Below are positions 48,392-57,965 of a stretch of 64,000 bases of DNA, in pieces (positions within the stretch are counted from its first letter, which is position 1; every line of letters begins with the position of its first letter). The DNA is from an uncultured Blautia sp. (lineage in GTDB: Bacteria; Bacillota; Clostridia; Lachnospirales; Lachnospiraceae), in NCBI GenBank assembly GCA_958367245.1, contig CATXEA010000008.1:1-64000 (forward strand), given 5' to 3'. A program made the translations under genes and the position numbers. The notes below the pieces were generated by a model. That model did not search any database, had not been told where the DNA came from, and saw nothing but the letters and a program-made list of their open reading frames with translations.

Positions 48392-49246
48392 TTATACTTT
48401 CGGCTGATATCTCATATCAGATACTGTATATACCGTAATAAATGCTTCCGGATCTTCACTGTTTATATAATTCATCAGTTTCTGATATTCGCCTTTATCC
48501 ACAATCGTGATAATTTCATTTCGCTTCTGCATATTATAAGCGCCAATTGCCTCATAAATCGTTGCGCCGCTGTGGAGATCCTCAACTATAAACTTCCGAA
48601 GCTCCTCTTCTTTTTTCGTTATGATACATACCCGGCGTTTGATGTTGTGTCCAAAGATGAAATGATCCAGTACCATGCCGTTGAAATATGTTCCCAGAAC
48701 ACTTAACACCACTGTCTTCTTATCATAAACAAGAGCTGCCGAAAGAGCCACGCACATACCGGAAAGAGACATTGCCTTGCCAATTTCCATATGCAGATAC
48801 TTGTTCATAATTTTTGCCACAATATCCAGTCCGCCTGAGGACGCATTCATATTAAACAGAATACTCAGTCCCATACTTACAATCAGGATATAACATACTA
48901 CATCCAGTTCCTGACTTCCTGTTACAGACTCTACATTCGGAAAAATCTTCTCAAAGAGTCCCAGAAACAGCGGAAGCATAATACTGGTATAAACTGTTTT
49001 TGAACCAAATTCCTTCCCGCAGGTAATAAATCCGATGATCAGAAGCACTACGTTCATAGACATCGTGATTACAGAAAGCGGCAAAGGAATAAAATTGGAA
49101 AGCACGATACCAAGACCGGAAATACTGCTTATTGAAGTGTGGCTGGGTACAAGAAAGAAATGTACTGCCACAGCAATAACCGCAACTGCCGCAGTCATAA
49201 GCACGGCGTTCTTTGCCAGTTCTATATTTTTGTTCTTATTCTTCAT
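48392..49246 (-). CDS. YitT family membrane protein (DUF2179 C-terminal domain)
   Basis: A 284-residue protein with about five hydrophobic segments in the first 200 residues, including SISSISGLGIVLSNF and NMNASSGGLDIVAKIMNKY, typical of YitT. The cytosolic C-terminal ligand-like domain (IITKKEEELRKFIVEDLHSGATIYEAIGAY ... EITIVDKGEY) is DUF2179. Function of the family is not established. The ATG overlaps the stop of the AAA gene (TGATG), so the pair is translationally coupled. Confidence 0.92.
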   Translation of the reverse strand: MKNKNKNIELAKNAVLMTAAVAVIAVAVHFFLVPSHTSISSISGLGIVLSNFIPLPLSVITMSMNVVLLIIGFITCGKEFGSKTVYTSIMLPLFLGLFEKIFPNVESVTGSQELDVVCYILIVSMGLSILFNMNASSGGLDIVAKIMNKYLHMEIGKAMSLSGMCVALSAALVYDKKTVVLSVLGTYFNGMVLDHFIFGHNIKRRVCIITKKEEELRKFIVEDLHSGATIYEAIGAYNMQKRNEIITIVDKGEYQKLMNYINSEDPEAFITVYTVSDMRYQPKV

Positions 49247-50730
49247 CAAAGGACTCCTCTCACCATTTCTCCGTCGTATACTACAGAAGAAACATGATTT
49301 ACCTCAATCTGATAAAGAGCATGGGCAGCAAGGTGCTCTGCAGCCTGTTCCAAATCACGGATTCCGCTGACGCCGCTGTAATTTTTAACAACCTCGTCCA
49401 GTCCATCCTCCTGTACAATACATTCATTCTCCATCAGCCCCATCCGTTTCAGTACCTTCGGAAGAACAAATTTTGAAAAAATGACCTTCTTTTCATCAAA
49501 TGTATAATCCGGAATATCAATCACTGCAAATCTGGACATCAGAGGCGCGCTGATCTGTGATTTATCATTTGCCGTAGCAATCGGATAGACTCCTACAGTC
49601 GGAACCATACACTCCATATAATTATCTGTAAATCCAAGGTTATCAAGAAGGGTCAGAAGTACATCTGCAGAGTTTCCGTTCCCCTTGCCTGAAGACGCTT
49701 TATCAAGCTCGTTGATGATAAATACCAGATTGGACTCTCCTGCCATTGCAAAAGCATCCATAATAATTCCCGGCTTCGCATTTGCATAAATTCTGGAACT
49801 TCCGGCAAGCTGTTCCGGATCGTGAATAGAACTCATATCAAGAGTTGTCCAGGGCAGCTTCAAAATTCTGGCAACGGCGTAGGCAATCTGAGATTTACCT
49901 GTTCCCGCAGGTCCTACCAGAAGAATTCCATATGCAGGAAGGGTGTGAGTTCTGTTAATCTGAATAATTGTCTCTATAATTCTCTGTTTCACACGTTCCA
50001 TTCCATAAAGCTCTTCATCAAGAATTCTTCTTGCCTCTACAGGATCGATTGCCTCGAAATAATTACTCTTCCACTGAATATTCATCATAATGGAAAGCGC
50101 TCTCTGCGCATGGCGTTTCTCCTCAGGCGAAACCTCATGGGAACGTGCAACAGCCAGATTCCTTCTCGCCCAGAGACGGATATTATCCGGAAGCGTTTTG
50201 CCCGCACAATTCATAAAATCAGTGATACTCTGCAAACTGGTCAGCTTCATGCTGTCTCCTGTCTCATCCTGATCCTCATCTTCCTCTTCATCCTCAGGAG
50301 CGCTGCTGGCAAACAGCCGCTCTATCATAAACTGGAGAAAACCATCCTCAGCAGAAAGCTTGGTTCCTCCTCCAAACGCCATCTCACGAATCTTATATAC
50401 CGCATATCCTTCTTCTGTGTTTGCACCGGAAAGTCTCACGTTAATATGATTCTCTCCCAACCAGCGAATCAGGCTCACAAAACGGGCATCCATTTTCAGG
50501 ATATCCGCTGTTACTGCACCATCCTCCTCTTTAAATTCGAATGCAGTCGCTTTATTGGGATTTGTAAAAAAACCGCAGGAATGATGCTTCCATTGTTTCT
50601 TCTTATTATCCAATACAAGAATCGGCTTTTCCGGTGAAGCATCCGGTTCATTGGACAAAAATGTTGTGTATGTACACGGGTTTTCATCCCTGTTCTCTGC
50701 TGGTGTATTACTGAAATCAAATACCGGCAT
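49246..50730 (-). CDS. AAA ATPase related to the Lon ATPase module, no protease domain
   Basis: A 494-residue protein. Residues 1-145 form an N-terminal domain that I do not recognise, then an acidic run (about 146-158), a helical linker, and a Lon-like AAA module from about 230: LYGMERVKQRIIE, Walker A GPAGTGKS (273-280), then SGIRDLEQAAEHL in the small helical domain. The Walker B region reads LVFIINELDK, with Asn340 where Lon has Asp, while the catalytic Glu341 remains. The Ser-Lys protease domain of Lon is absent. It may remodel or recruit a partner; coupled to the YitT and shell-protein genes. Confidence 0.85.
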   Translation of the reverse strand: MPVFDFSNTPAENRDENPCTYTTFLSNEPDASPEKPILVLDNKKKQWKHHSCGFFTNPNKATAFEFKEEDGAVTADILKMDARFVSLIRWLGENHINVRLSGANTEEGYAVYKIREMAFGGGTKLSAEDGFLQFMIERLFASSAPEDEEEDEDQDETGDSMKLTSLQSITDFMNCAGKTLPDNIRLWARRNLAVARSHEVSPEEKRHAQRALSIMMNIQWKSNYFEAIDPVEARRILDEELYGMERVKQRIIETIIQINRTHTLPAYGILLVGPAGTGKSQIAYAVARILKLPWTTLDMSSIHDPEQLAGSSRIYANAKPGIIMDAFAMAGESNLVFIINELDKASSGKGNGNSADVLLTLLDNLGFTDNYMECMVPTVGVYPIATANDKSQISAPLMSRFAVIDIPDYTFDEKKVIFSKFVLPKVLKRMGLMENECIVQEDGLDEVVKNYSGVSGIRDLEQAAEHLAAHALYQIEVNHVSSVVYDGEMVRGVL

Positions 50731-50774
50731 TTTCTTAATTCTCCTTTATCTGTTGTATATGTAAATTATATTTT

Positions 50775-51887
50775 TTAATTGCACTTTTTGCAAGGTTTAT
50801 ATCCAAGAATTTTCGCCATTGCAAGCGGTATTTTTTCCGCTGTATCCGGATTCATCTTTCCGCAGTCCGGAATACTGTGATATTTTTCTCCCGATGCCGG
50901 AATCCAGACCATTTTGCCTATAGAAGCAATTGCTGACTGAGTTTTTTCTTCTGAATCTTCCGGTTCTCCGGGGCGAGTCCCTGTATCATTGGGATTTCCG
51001 GGTGTATAATCATTGCATGGAGCCTCATTCCAGATAATCTTCTCCCCGTCTGAGGTACAGATCACTGTTCCCTGTTTATCACTTCTGTAAACTTCAATTT
51101 CCATTGCTTCCAGCTTTTCCATAGTATCTGCATCCGGATGACCGTACTGATTTCCGGCGCCGCAGCTAATTACTGCATATTGGGGAACTGTCTTCTCCAG
51201 AAAATCCCAGCTTGTAGAGCTTGCAGAACCATGATGCCCTACACTCAGGACATCACATTCCAGCTCAATGCCTGAATTGATAATCCTTTCTTCGCTCTTA
51301 TATTCTGCATCTCCCATAAACAGAAATGCATTGTCTCCATTGGTCAGCTTCACTGCGACTGAATTTGCATTGCTGTCATTCTCCCGGATTTCATCCGGAG
51401 ACAGGATTGTAAATTCTCCTGTACCAAAGGGAAATCTTTCTCCCACTTCAGGATGCAGAACTTTAAGTCCCTGATTCTCTGCTGCCTCCATAAAGGACTG
51501 ATAAAGCCCTGAATCATGAACATAGTCTGCTCCGATTACCTTTCTTACCTTAAAGGCATTCAGGCAGCCAATCAGTCCGCTGATATGATCTTCGTCATAA
51601 TGCGAAGATATCAGATAATCAATCTCCTGCACTTTCTGTTCTTTCAGATAAGAAACCACGAAACTGGCGCTGCTTCTGTCGCCTCCGTCATACAAAAGTG
51701 TCTGCCCTTTCGACTGTACGAAAATGGAAAGTCCCTGTCCCACATCCAGAAAGTGAACCGTCATATCTCCTGTTTTCGCACTCTGTCCGGAAGCTCCCTC
51801 TGTGCTGCATCCGGCAGTTAAGATTCCGGACACCGCAAGCAGCATTACGACCATAATACTTAACAGTTTTTTCTTTAATGTTTTCAT
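50775..51887 (-). CDS. exported ComEC-like metallo-beta-lactamase fold lipoprotein
   Basis: A 370-residue lipoprotein (lipobox LTAGC, Cys27). The metallo-hydrolase domain (about 40-280) has FLDVGQGLSIFV, the metal motif H96-x-D98-x-D100-H101 (SSHYDEDHISG), GDAEYKSEE and VGHHGSASSTS, as in the C-terminal nuclease-like part of ComEC. A proline-rich spacer leads to a small C-terminal module (VWIPASGEKYHSIPDCGKM ... GYKPCKKC) with a His/three-Cys pattern that probably binds zinc. It may cleave extracellular nucleic acid; no channel domain is present. Confidence 0.88.
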   Translation of the reverse strand: MKTLKKKLLSIMVVMLLAVSGILTAGCSTEGASGQSAKTGDMTVHFLDVGQGLSIFVQSKGQTLLYDGGDRSSASFVVSYLKEQKVQEIDYLISSHYDEDHISGLIGCLNAFKVRKVIGADYVHDSGLYQSFMEAAENQGLKVLHPEVGERFPFGTGEFTILSPDEIRENDSNANSVAVKLTNGDNAFLFMGDAEYKSEERIINSGIELECDVLSVGHHGSASSTSWDFLEKTVPQYAVISCGAGNQYGHPDADTMEKLEAMEIEVYRSDKQGTVICTSDGEKIIWNEAPCNDYTPGNPNDTGTRPGEPEDSEEKTQSAIASIGKMVWIPASGEKYHSIPDCGKMNPDTAEKIPLAMAKILGYKPCKKCN

Positions 51888-51996
51888 CTCTATGTCCTCC
51901 TGTGTCAGTCTTTCATATTGTACTACATTTGGAGGACAATTTCATCCCATGATTCAGGAACGCTCTCTTCTTCTGCGTTCGTCATGGGAATTTATC

Positions 51997-52932
51997 TCAT
52001 TTCACACTGCCGGAAACACAGCTGAACTGCTTTGTATCATGGCTGTAACGATAAATACAGGAAGAAAGAAATTCTTCTTTCGGTGTAACCTTATCTGTTA
52101 TATCGTTGAGAATTTCCTGAAGGTCTTCTTTTTTTACAGATTCCACATTATGTATCATGGCTTCATGGATACTGGTAAACACAATATAAAAATCAGAATT
52201 CAGCAAATCATAAATACGCTCTGCCACTCCCGGAAGAAAAACTGCCACAGCTCCGTTAATCTTTCTTGATGTACTGAGACAGTTGCCAATCGCAGTTTTC
52301 AGGAGACTGTGCTCACTCACAATGTCCATAAAGTTCTCCCCAGAATATTCCGGGTCAAAAATGAGCTCCTCCCATCTGTAAATTCGGGGCGGACTGATAA
52401 AATATGTATTGAGAAGCGCTTCCTTGAAAATTTCGTCCTTACTTTTTTTCCAGATTTCTGTAAATCTTTCAGAAATCTTGGCGCTGGAAATCCCGCTTTC
52501 ACTCTCTGCCATCCGTGCATAGACAACAAGGGCAATATCCCCTATCGTCCTGTAAATGGCATCCTCCAGATTTCTCCGGTTTCTTTCTTCATTGATAAGG
52601 CGAATAAACAGTTCTCCGCGTATCTTCTCATACTCAGACAATTCTCTGGCGCGCTGATAAACCTGCGCGCTTCTGGCTTCTTCGATATCCTGCGCTACCT
52701 CCTGTACCAGTTCCTCCGGCGTCTTCCCTTTCCTGTAAAGCTCATACAGTTCTTCCGTATGCAGCGCACATATCTCGGTACTGTCTTCATGGTCTGCAAA
52801 TTCAATCAAAAGGCGGTCTCCCTTTTCTGCGAATCTGCCGCCTTCTTCCTCAAACTGTATCCTCTCACCGTCAATCCCGGATGTTTCCGAAAGAATCCTC
52901 CTGAACATTTCTACAAATTCCTGATACTCCAT
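51997..52932 (-). CDS. DUF5688 family protein
   Basis: A 311-residue soluble protein with no signal or membrane segment, resembling DUF5688 proteins that are common in Lachnospiraceae and of unknown function. Mostly helical and charged, it contains LHTEELYELYRKGKTPEE near the N-terminus and GAVAVFLPGVAERIYDLL late. The start at MEYQEFVEMF is preceded by aaaggga; a frame 45 codons longer runs into a terminator hairpin of the next gene and is rejected. Confidence 0.78.
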   Translation of the reverse strand: MEYQEFVEMFRRILSETSGIDGERIQFEEEGGRFAEKGDRLLIEFADHEDSTEICALHTEELYELYRKGKTPEELVQEVAQDIEEARSAQVYQRARELSEYEKIRGELFIRLINEERNRRNLEDAIYRTIGDIALVVYARMAESESGISSAKISERFTEIWKKSKDEIFKEALLNTYFISPPRIYRWEELIFDPEYSGENFMDIVSEHSLLKTAIGNCLSTSRKINGAVAVFLPGVAERIYDLLNSDFYIVFTSIHEAMIHNVESVKKEDLQEILNDITDKVTPKEEFLSSCIYRYSHDTKQFSCVSGSVK

Positions 52933-53017
52933 ATTTATTCCCTTTCTTAAAATGATAAAGCGGGCGAACTGCCCTGATTGAATAGTTAGATGTAACTGCT
53001 CTTCCCAGTTACCAGTG

Positions 53018-53043
53018 AAAAAAAGAAGGGAGCCGAAGCTCCC
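53018..53043 (-). terminator. terminator after the cysteine-cluster protein gene
   Basis: On the minus strand GGGAGC-TTCG-GCTCCC followed by TTCTTTTTTT, a textbook UUCG-capped terminator. Confidence 0.95.
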
Positions 53044-53139
53044 AAAGAGTCGCTGTAAGTACAGCATATGATATTTTTATCTGTTTGTAAAGAAGTTTTC
53101 ATCGTCAAATTTCGACAACAAAAACTGGATACCCCCTGT

Positions 53140-53808
53140 TTATTCTAATGTCAGAAGCTCACGCCCCTCTTTCAGCCTTGCATAAAACTGTGTATAAAAA
53201 TCCTCTTCCATACTGTATGGCTGCATATAAAAACGGCGAACCACATAGAGATTCAGATTCCTGATAAGCTGGCTGTCCTCGGAATTGTATAAAACCTCCT
53301 GCACGTCCAGAAGGAAATAATGCCAGTCTGCCACAAATTTCTCATATTCCTTCAAATCCGGCGTATCAATCCATTTGCGAACCTTAATCTTGCTTCTGTT
53401 TGTCTTTTTGCATTCATGTATCTGGAGAATATATTTAAAGCCCCCGTCCTCATAATATCTTCCCAGCGGAAAAAGACGGCAGAACCCGGGACGGATTGCA
53501 TGAATAGAACATCGTCCGTTTTCATCCAGAAACACACATTGCTCCTTCTCTCCCTGCATTCGAAGGTGAGGGAGAATATTTCCATCTACCACTCCAAGCT
53601 CCAGATATTTTTCCAGAAGCTCATCCATATTTTTCCCAAGTCCCCTGCATAAGCGATATACATCATAAGGGTCAAGCACAACGGAATCTCCCATTCCCTG
53701 ACAACAGTCGCAGCATCCTGTACAATCCTGACAGTCTGCTTTTACCATATCATTTAATTCATATAATCTTCCATCTGAAATTTCTTCCAGAGAAACTTCA
53801 CGGCGCAT
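53140..53808 (-). CDS. YkgJ-family cysteine cluster protein
   Basis: A 222-residue cytosolic protein with the CxxCxxCC-type cluster CQDCTGCCDCCQGMGDSVVLDPYD near 25-48, CVFLDENGRCSIHAIRPGFCRLFPLG near 90-115 and a later HEC. The family (zinc/iron-chelating, YkgJ) binds metal through these cysteines; some members act with flagellin N-methylation, but no flagellar genes are here. It lies 16 bp behind topB. Confidence 0.88.
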   Translation of the reverse strand: MRREVSLEEISDGRLYELNDMVKADCQDCTGCCDCCQGMGDSVVLDPYDVYRLCRGLGKNMDELLEKYLELGVVDGNILPHLRMQGEKEQCVFLDENGRCSIHAIRPGFCRLFPLGRYYEDGGFKYILQIHECKKTNRSKIKVRKWIDTPDLKEYEKFVADWHYFLLDVQEVLYNSEDSQLIRNLNLYVVRRFYMQPYSMEEDFYTQFYARLKEGRELLTLE

Positions 53809-53824
53809 ATTTTGTCCTCCTTGG

Positions 53825-56014
53825 TTAATCCAGCTTCAGTCCTGCCAGAGCCTGCGCAAAGGCGTTATTAATCGGCTCCTGCGCTTCTTTTTGCTGCTGT
53901 TTCAGATATTTCTGCACATCACGCTTCTTTACGCCGGCTCCTTCCTTCTCTCTCCTTGCCTGGAAAGAAGAAAGCTTCTCTTTATATCCGCAGACGCAGA
54001 CAAATGTTTCTTCCTTTCCCTTCACATACATTTCCATACGCTTATGGCACTTCGGACAACGGGCGTTTGTTGTTCTGGAAACAGTTTCTCTGTAGCCGCA
54101 CTCTCTGTCCTGACAGACGAGCATTTTTGCATTTTTCCCATTAACTGCAAGAAGCTTTTTGCCGCAGTTCGGACATATCTTATTTGTCAGATTATCATGG
54201 CGGAAGGTTCCTGCCCCGGTCTTAATTTCATCCACAATATCACAGGTATAGTCTCTGATTTCACGGAGAAAAGTTTCCTGCTTCATCTTTCCTTTTGCAA
54301 TATTGGAAAGCTTCATCTCCCAGTCTGCCGTAAGTTCCGGCTTTCTCAGGTCTTCCGGCACAAGCTCCAGAAGCTGCTTTGCCTTGGCTGTAATCAGAAT
54401 TTCATTGCCCTTCTTTTCCATCAGGAAACTGTTGAAAAGCTTCTCGATAATATCCGCTCTCGTTGCAACTGTTCCGAGTCCCCCTGTCTCTCCAAGGGTT
54501 TTCGCAGCCTGTCTGTCTCCGCTTTCCATAAATTTCACAGGATTTTCCATGGCTGCCAGAAGAGTCGCTTCTGTGAAACGCGCAGGCGGCTTTGTCTTTC
54601 CTGTTGTCATGGATACCTTCTCTATCGTGAGTCTCTGTCCCTTATCCAGTTTCGGAAGACGCTGATCCTTCAGTTCCCCGTCTTCTGTCTCCTCTTCTTC
54701 ATCCTGGTTTTCGTAAACCTCTTTCCATCCCGGACTCTTTACCACTTTTCCGCTTGCTGCAAAGGTTTCCCCTCCTGCGCGTCCCTCCATACTTACCTGT
54801 TCATAAATAAACGGAGGATACAGTACGCTTAAGAATCTGCGCACAACAAGGTCATAAATTTTGCGTTCCTCATTCGTCATATAGTCAAGCTGGACAAACT
54901 GTTCCGTCGGGATGATCGCGTGATGGTCACTCACTTTTTTATCATCCACAAAACCTGAATTTACCTGTATCGGTTTATTTATCAGCATTCCTGCAAGCTT
55001 CTTATAAGGTCCTGTCCCGCAGGCTTTCAGACGCTCCTTCAGGGTTGGAACTACATCCTTCCCGATATATTTCGAATCTGTACGAGGATAGGTCAAAACC
55101 TTATGATTTTCGTAAAGACGCTGCATGATATTCAGAGTCTGTTTCGCCGAGTAACCGAATTTCTGGTTTGCTTCACGCTGAAGCGTTGTCAGGTCATAAA
55201 GACCCGGGGCAAAAGTTTTCTTCTCTTTATTTGTGACAGAGGTTATCTCCAACCCTGTATTTCCAAGCTTTCCGATGATTTCCTCTGTACGCTCTTTATG
55301 AAAAGTACGAAGGCTTCTGCTTTTTTCATCTCTCCATGTCCATCGCACATCGCCTGCCCAAAGGGAGATTCCATAGTAGTCCTTCGGTTTAAAGCTGCGG
55401 ATTTCCTCCTCCCTCTTCGCAATCATGGCAAGAGTCGGTGTCTGTACACGGCCGCAGGAAAGCTGCGCATTATATTTGCATGTCAGAGCTCTCGTTCCGT
55501 TCATTCCCACCAGCCAGTCAGCCTGCGCGCGGGCAACTGCAGCACGGTAAAGATTATCATACTGATGGCCGTCTTTAAGATTTGCAAAGCCCTCTCTGAT
55601 CGCCTTATCCGTAACCGAAGAAATCCACAGCCTGCGGATAGGCTTGCGGCATTCTGCCTTGTCGAGAATCCAGCGAGCAACCAGTTCTCCTTCCCTTCCT
55701 GCATCTGTGGCGATAATAACGTCTCCGATATCTTTTCTGTAAAGCTGTGTCCTGACTGCCTGATACTGCTTTCCTGTCTGTCGTATCACAACAAGCTTCA
55801 TTTTATCCGGCAGCATAGGCAGTGTGGACATTTCCCATTTCGTATATTTTTTGTCATATTCTTCCGGATCCGCTAAGGTGACGAGATGCCCCAGCGCCCA
55901 GGTAACTGCGTACTTTTCCCCCTCCAGCACACCGTTGCCCTTGCGGGTACAGTGTAAAACCCGCGCAATATCTCTTGCAACAGAAGGCTTTTCCGCGATA
56001 ACAAGTGATTTCAT
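53825..56014 (-). CDS. topB: DNA topoisomerase III
   Basis: A type IA topoisomerase of 729 residues that decatenates single-stranded intermediates. The TOPRIM domain starts KSLVIAEKPSVARDIARVL and has DAGREGELVARW; the catalytic tyrosine is in VLTYPRTDSKYI; GMNGTRALTCKY and GLGTVATRADIIEKL are also typical. Two C-terminal zinc modules, CPNCGKKLL...CQDRECGY and CPKCHKRMEMY...CVCGY, extend the core. The ATG follows GAGGAG; a frame 15 codons longer lacks support. Confidence 0.96.
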   Translation of the reverse strand: MKSLVIAEKPSVARDIARVLHCTRKGNGVLEGEKYAVTWALGHLVTLADPEEYDKKYTKWEMSTLPMLPDKMKLVVIRQTGKQYQAVRTQLYRKDIGDVIIATDAGREGELVARWILDKAECRKPIRRLWISSVTDKAIREGFANLKDGHQYDNLYRAAVARAQADWLVGMNGTRALTCKYNAQLSCGRVQTPTLAMIAKREEEIRSFKPKDYYGISLWAGDVRWTWRDEKSRSLRTFHKERTEEIIGKLGNTGLEITSVTNKEKKTFAPGLYDLTTLQREANQKFGYSAKQTLNIMQRLYENHKVLTYPRTDSKYIGKDVVPTLKERLKACGTGPYKKLAGMLINKPIQVNSGFVDDKKVSDHHAIIPTEQFVQLDYMTNEERKIYDLVVRRFLSVLYPPFIYEQVSMEGRAGGETFAASGKVVKSPGWKEVYENQDEEEETEDGELKDQRLPKLDKGQRLTIEKVSMTTGKTKPPARFTEATLLAAMENPVKFMESGDRQAAKTLGETGGLGTVATRADIIEKLFNSFLMEKKGNEILITAKAKQLLELVPEDLRKPELTADWEMKLSNIAKGKMKQETFLREIRDYTCDIVDEIKTGAGTFRHDNLTNKICPNCGKKLLAVNGKNAKMLVCQDRECGYRETVSRTTNARCPKCHKRMEMYVKGKEETFVCVCGYKEKLSSFQARREKEGAGVKKRDVQKYLKQQQKEAQEPINNAFAQALAGLKLD

Positions 56015-56094
56015 ATAAGTTCTCCTCATGGATATTTTCTTCCATGAAGTATAGCACATCTTTTTTATTTTTGCATCCTGTATTTCCGGCGCTT

Positions 56095-56766
56095 TTATTT
56101 AATGCTTCCTATTCTGTACCCGACTCCTCTGATTGTTTCCACATATTCTCCCGCTTCTTTTAGCTTCTGGCGCAGCGTCCTGATATGTACGTCCACTGTC
56201 CTGCTTTCCCCGTCAAATTCATAGCCCCATATCTGATTCAGAAGCTGGGTTCTTGTAAGAACTGTACCGCTGTTTTTCAGAAGAAGACAAAGCACCTCAT
56301 ATTCCTTCAACGTAAGCGTTACAGGTTCATTATTTACTGTAACAAGATGTCTTGCCGGACTTACATAAAGGCATCCAAGCCTGTATTCCTGCGCTCCTGT
56401 GTCCTCGCTTCGTCTCATAAGCGCCCGGATTCTGGACATCAGCTCCATCATTCGGAATGGCTTGGGAATATAATCGTCTGCTCCGCTGTCAAGCCCTATT
56501 ACCGTATCATATTCGCTTCCCCTTGCTGTGAGCATTGCAACCGGAACCTTCCTTGTATCAGGACGCATCCTTAATTTTTTTAAAATAGAAATACCGTCCT
56601 CTTCCGGAAGCATTACATCCAGAAGGACCAGAGAGGGCAATTTTTTTTCCAACGCTTTCCAGAAAAGCGAAGGGCGTTCGAACCCTCTGGCTTCCATTCC
56701 CTGACTTTTCAGTGTGTAGACAACCAGTTCCCGGATACTTTCATCATCTTCTACTAAATATATCAT
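56095..56766 (-). CDS. OmpR/PhoB-family response regulator (orphan)
   Basis: A 223-residue regulator: receiver domain with the D/E pair in VEDDESIRE, phosphoacceptor Asp in LVLLDVMLPEEDG, Thr in AMLTARGS and Lys in YIPKPF; winged-helix effector domain with LTLKEYEVLCLLLKNSG, GESRTVDVHIRTLRQKL and ETIRGVGYRI. No histidine kinase gene is adjacent, so its input is unknown. Confidence 0.93.
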   Translation of the reverse strand: MIYLVEDDESIRELVVYTLKSQGMEARGFERPSLFWKALEKKLPSLVLLDVMLPEEDGISILKKLRMRPDTRKVPVAMLTARGSEYDTVIGLDSGADDYIPKPFRMMELMSRIRALMRRSEDTGAQEYRLGCLYVSPARHLVTVNNEPVTLTLKEYEVLCLLLKNSGTVLTRTQLLNQIWGYEFDGESRTVDVHIRTLRQKLKEAGEYVETIRGVGYRIGSIK

Positions 56767-56987
56767 TTTTTAACCTGTCCTTTATTTTTAAATCATTATC
56801 CGGAGTATAACGGACGCGCATTAAATTTAAAGCACCGTTTCCGTTAAATCTATGTAAAACTTTCTCCTTCCTTTACGCAAAAAACTGAAAATATCTTCAG
56901 ATTTTATATTTTTTTAATTTGTAAAAAACATATATCAATGCTATCATGGGACTTAAGATTACAGATAATTTATTGAAGGGAATGCTT

Positions 56988-57920
56988 ATGTATTATTTTA
57001 TTGTAAACCCCAATTCCCGCTCCGGCACAGGACGTAAAATCTGGAGCCGTATCCGTGAGGAACTGGCATTAAGAAAAGTTTCTTATAAAGCATATATGAC
57101 AGAATATGTGGGACATGCAGTGAAGCTGGCAGCCTCTGTCAGCAGCAAAGGAACGCCCGATGCCCCGGTATGCATCGTAGCCATGGGCGGTGACGGAACT
57201 ATACAGGAGGTTCTTACAGGTATCCGGGATTTCGACAGTGTTCTTTTTGGATTCATTCCTACAGGCTCCGGCAATGATTTCTGCAGAGGAATGCATCTCT
57301 TTTCCGATCCGGTTGAAGCTCTTGACTGTGTCCTTAGAAAAGAGCACATTCAGCTCATGGATGTTCCCCGTATGACAGTCGGGAAACGCTCCTGCCGTTT
57401 CGGTGTCAGCGCAGGCATTGGATTCGATGCAGCCATCTGTCACAGAGTACTGGCAAGCTCTTCCAAAAAATACCTGAATCATGCAGGACTGGGCAAGCTT
57501 ATTTACCTGCTCATTGCGCTCAAACAGCTTCTGATCGTAAACCCTACTCCTGTAACTCTCTATCTGGACGGAGGACGGAAACGCTGTTATAAAAAAGCAT
57601 ATTTCACAGCCGTAATGAATCAGCCCTATGAGGGAGGCGGCTTCATGTTCTGTCCGAAAGCAAGAAATAACGACGGCATCCTCGATGTTATTGTCGTCGA
57701 GGGAGTCAGCAGGTTAAAGCTTCTTCTCTGCCTGCCTACAGCCTTTTTCGGAAAGCATACACACATTAAAGGCGTACATATCCTGCGATGCAGAAGCATA
57801 AAGATTACCAGTGCCGTTCCTCTTGCCATTCACAGAGACGGTGAGTCCGGCGGCATAGAAAGTGAATTTTCTGTGTCCTTGGAAAAGAAAGCTTTAAAAG
57901 TGATAACCCCTGTGTTATAA
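56988..57920 (+). CDS. diacylglycerol/lipid kinase family protein
   Basis: A 310-residue cytosolic lipid kinase of the DagK/YegS group. The catalytic motif is VAMGGDGTIQEVLTG near 66-80, followed by FIPTGSGNDFCRG. FIVNPNSRSGTGRK opens the domain, and the C-terminal DAGK accessory domain ends with FSVSLEKKALKVI. The ATG used is six to seven bases after gaaggga; earlier in-frame starts are poorly placed. It is followed within 46 bp by a PAP2 phosphatase, suggesting paired phosphorylation/dephosphorylation of a lipid. Confidence 0.9.
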   Translation: MYYFIVNPNSRSGTGRKIWSRIREELALRKVSYKAYMTEYVGHAVKLAASVSSKGTPDAPVCIVAMGGDGTIQEVLTGIRDFDSVLFGFIPTGSGNDFCRGMHLFSDPVEALDCVLRKEHIQLMDVPRMTVGKRSCRFGVSAGIGFDAAICHRVLASSSKKYLNHAGLGKLIYLLIALKQLLIVNPTPVTLYLDGGRKRCYKKAYFTAVMNQPYEGGGFMFCPKARNNDGILDVIVVEGVSRLKLLLCLPTAFFGKHTHIKGVHILRCRSIKITSAVPLAIHRDGESGGIESEFSVSLEKKALKVITPVL

Positions 57921-57965
57921 TCCCATTTACTAATCATGCATTTTATTTATAAGGAAGGTGAAATT

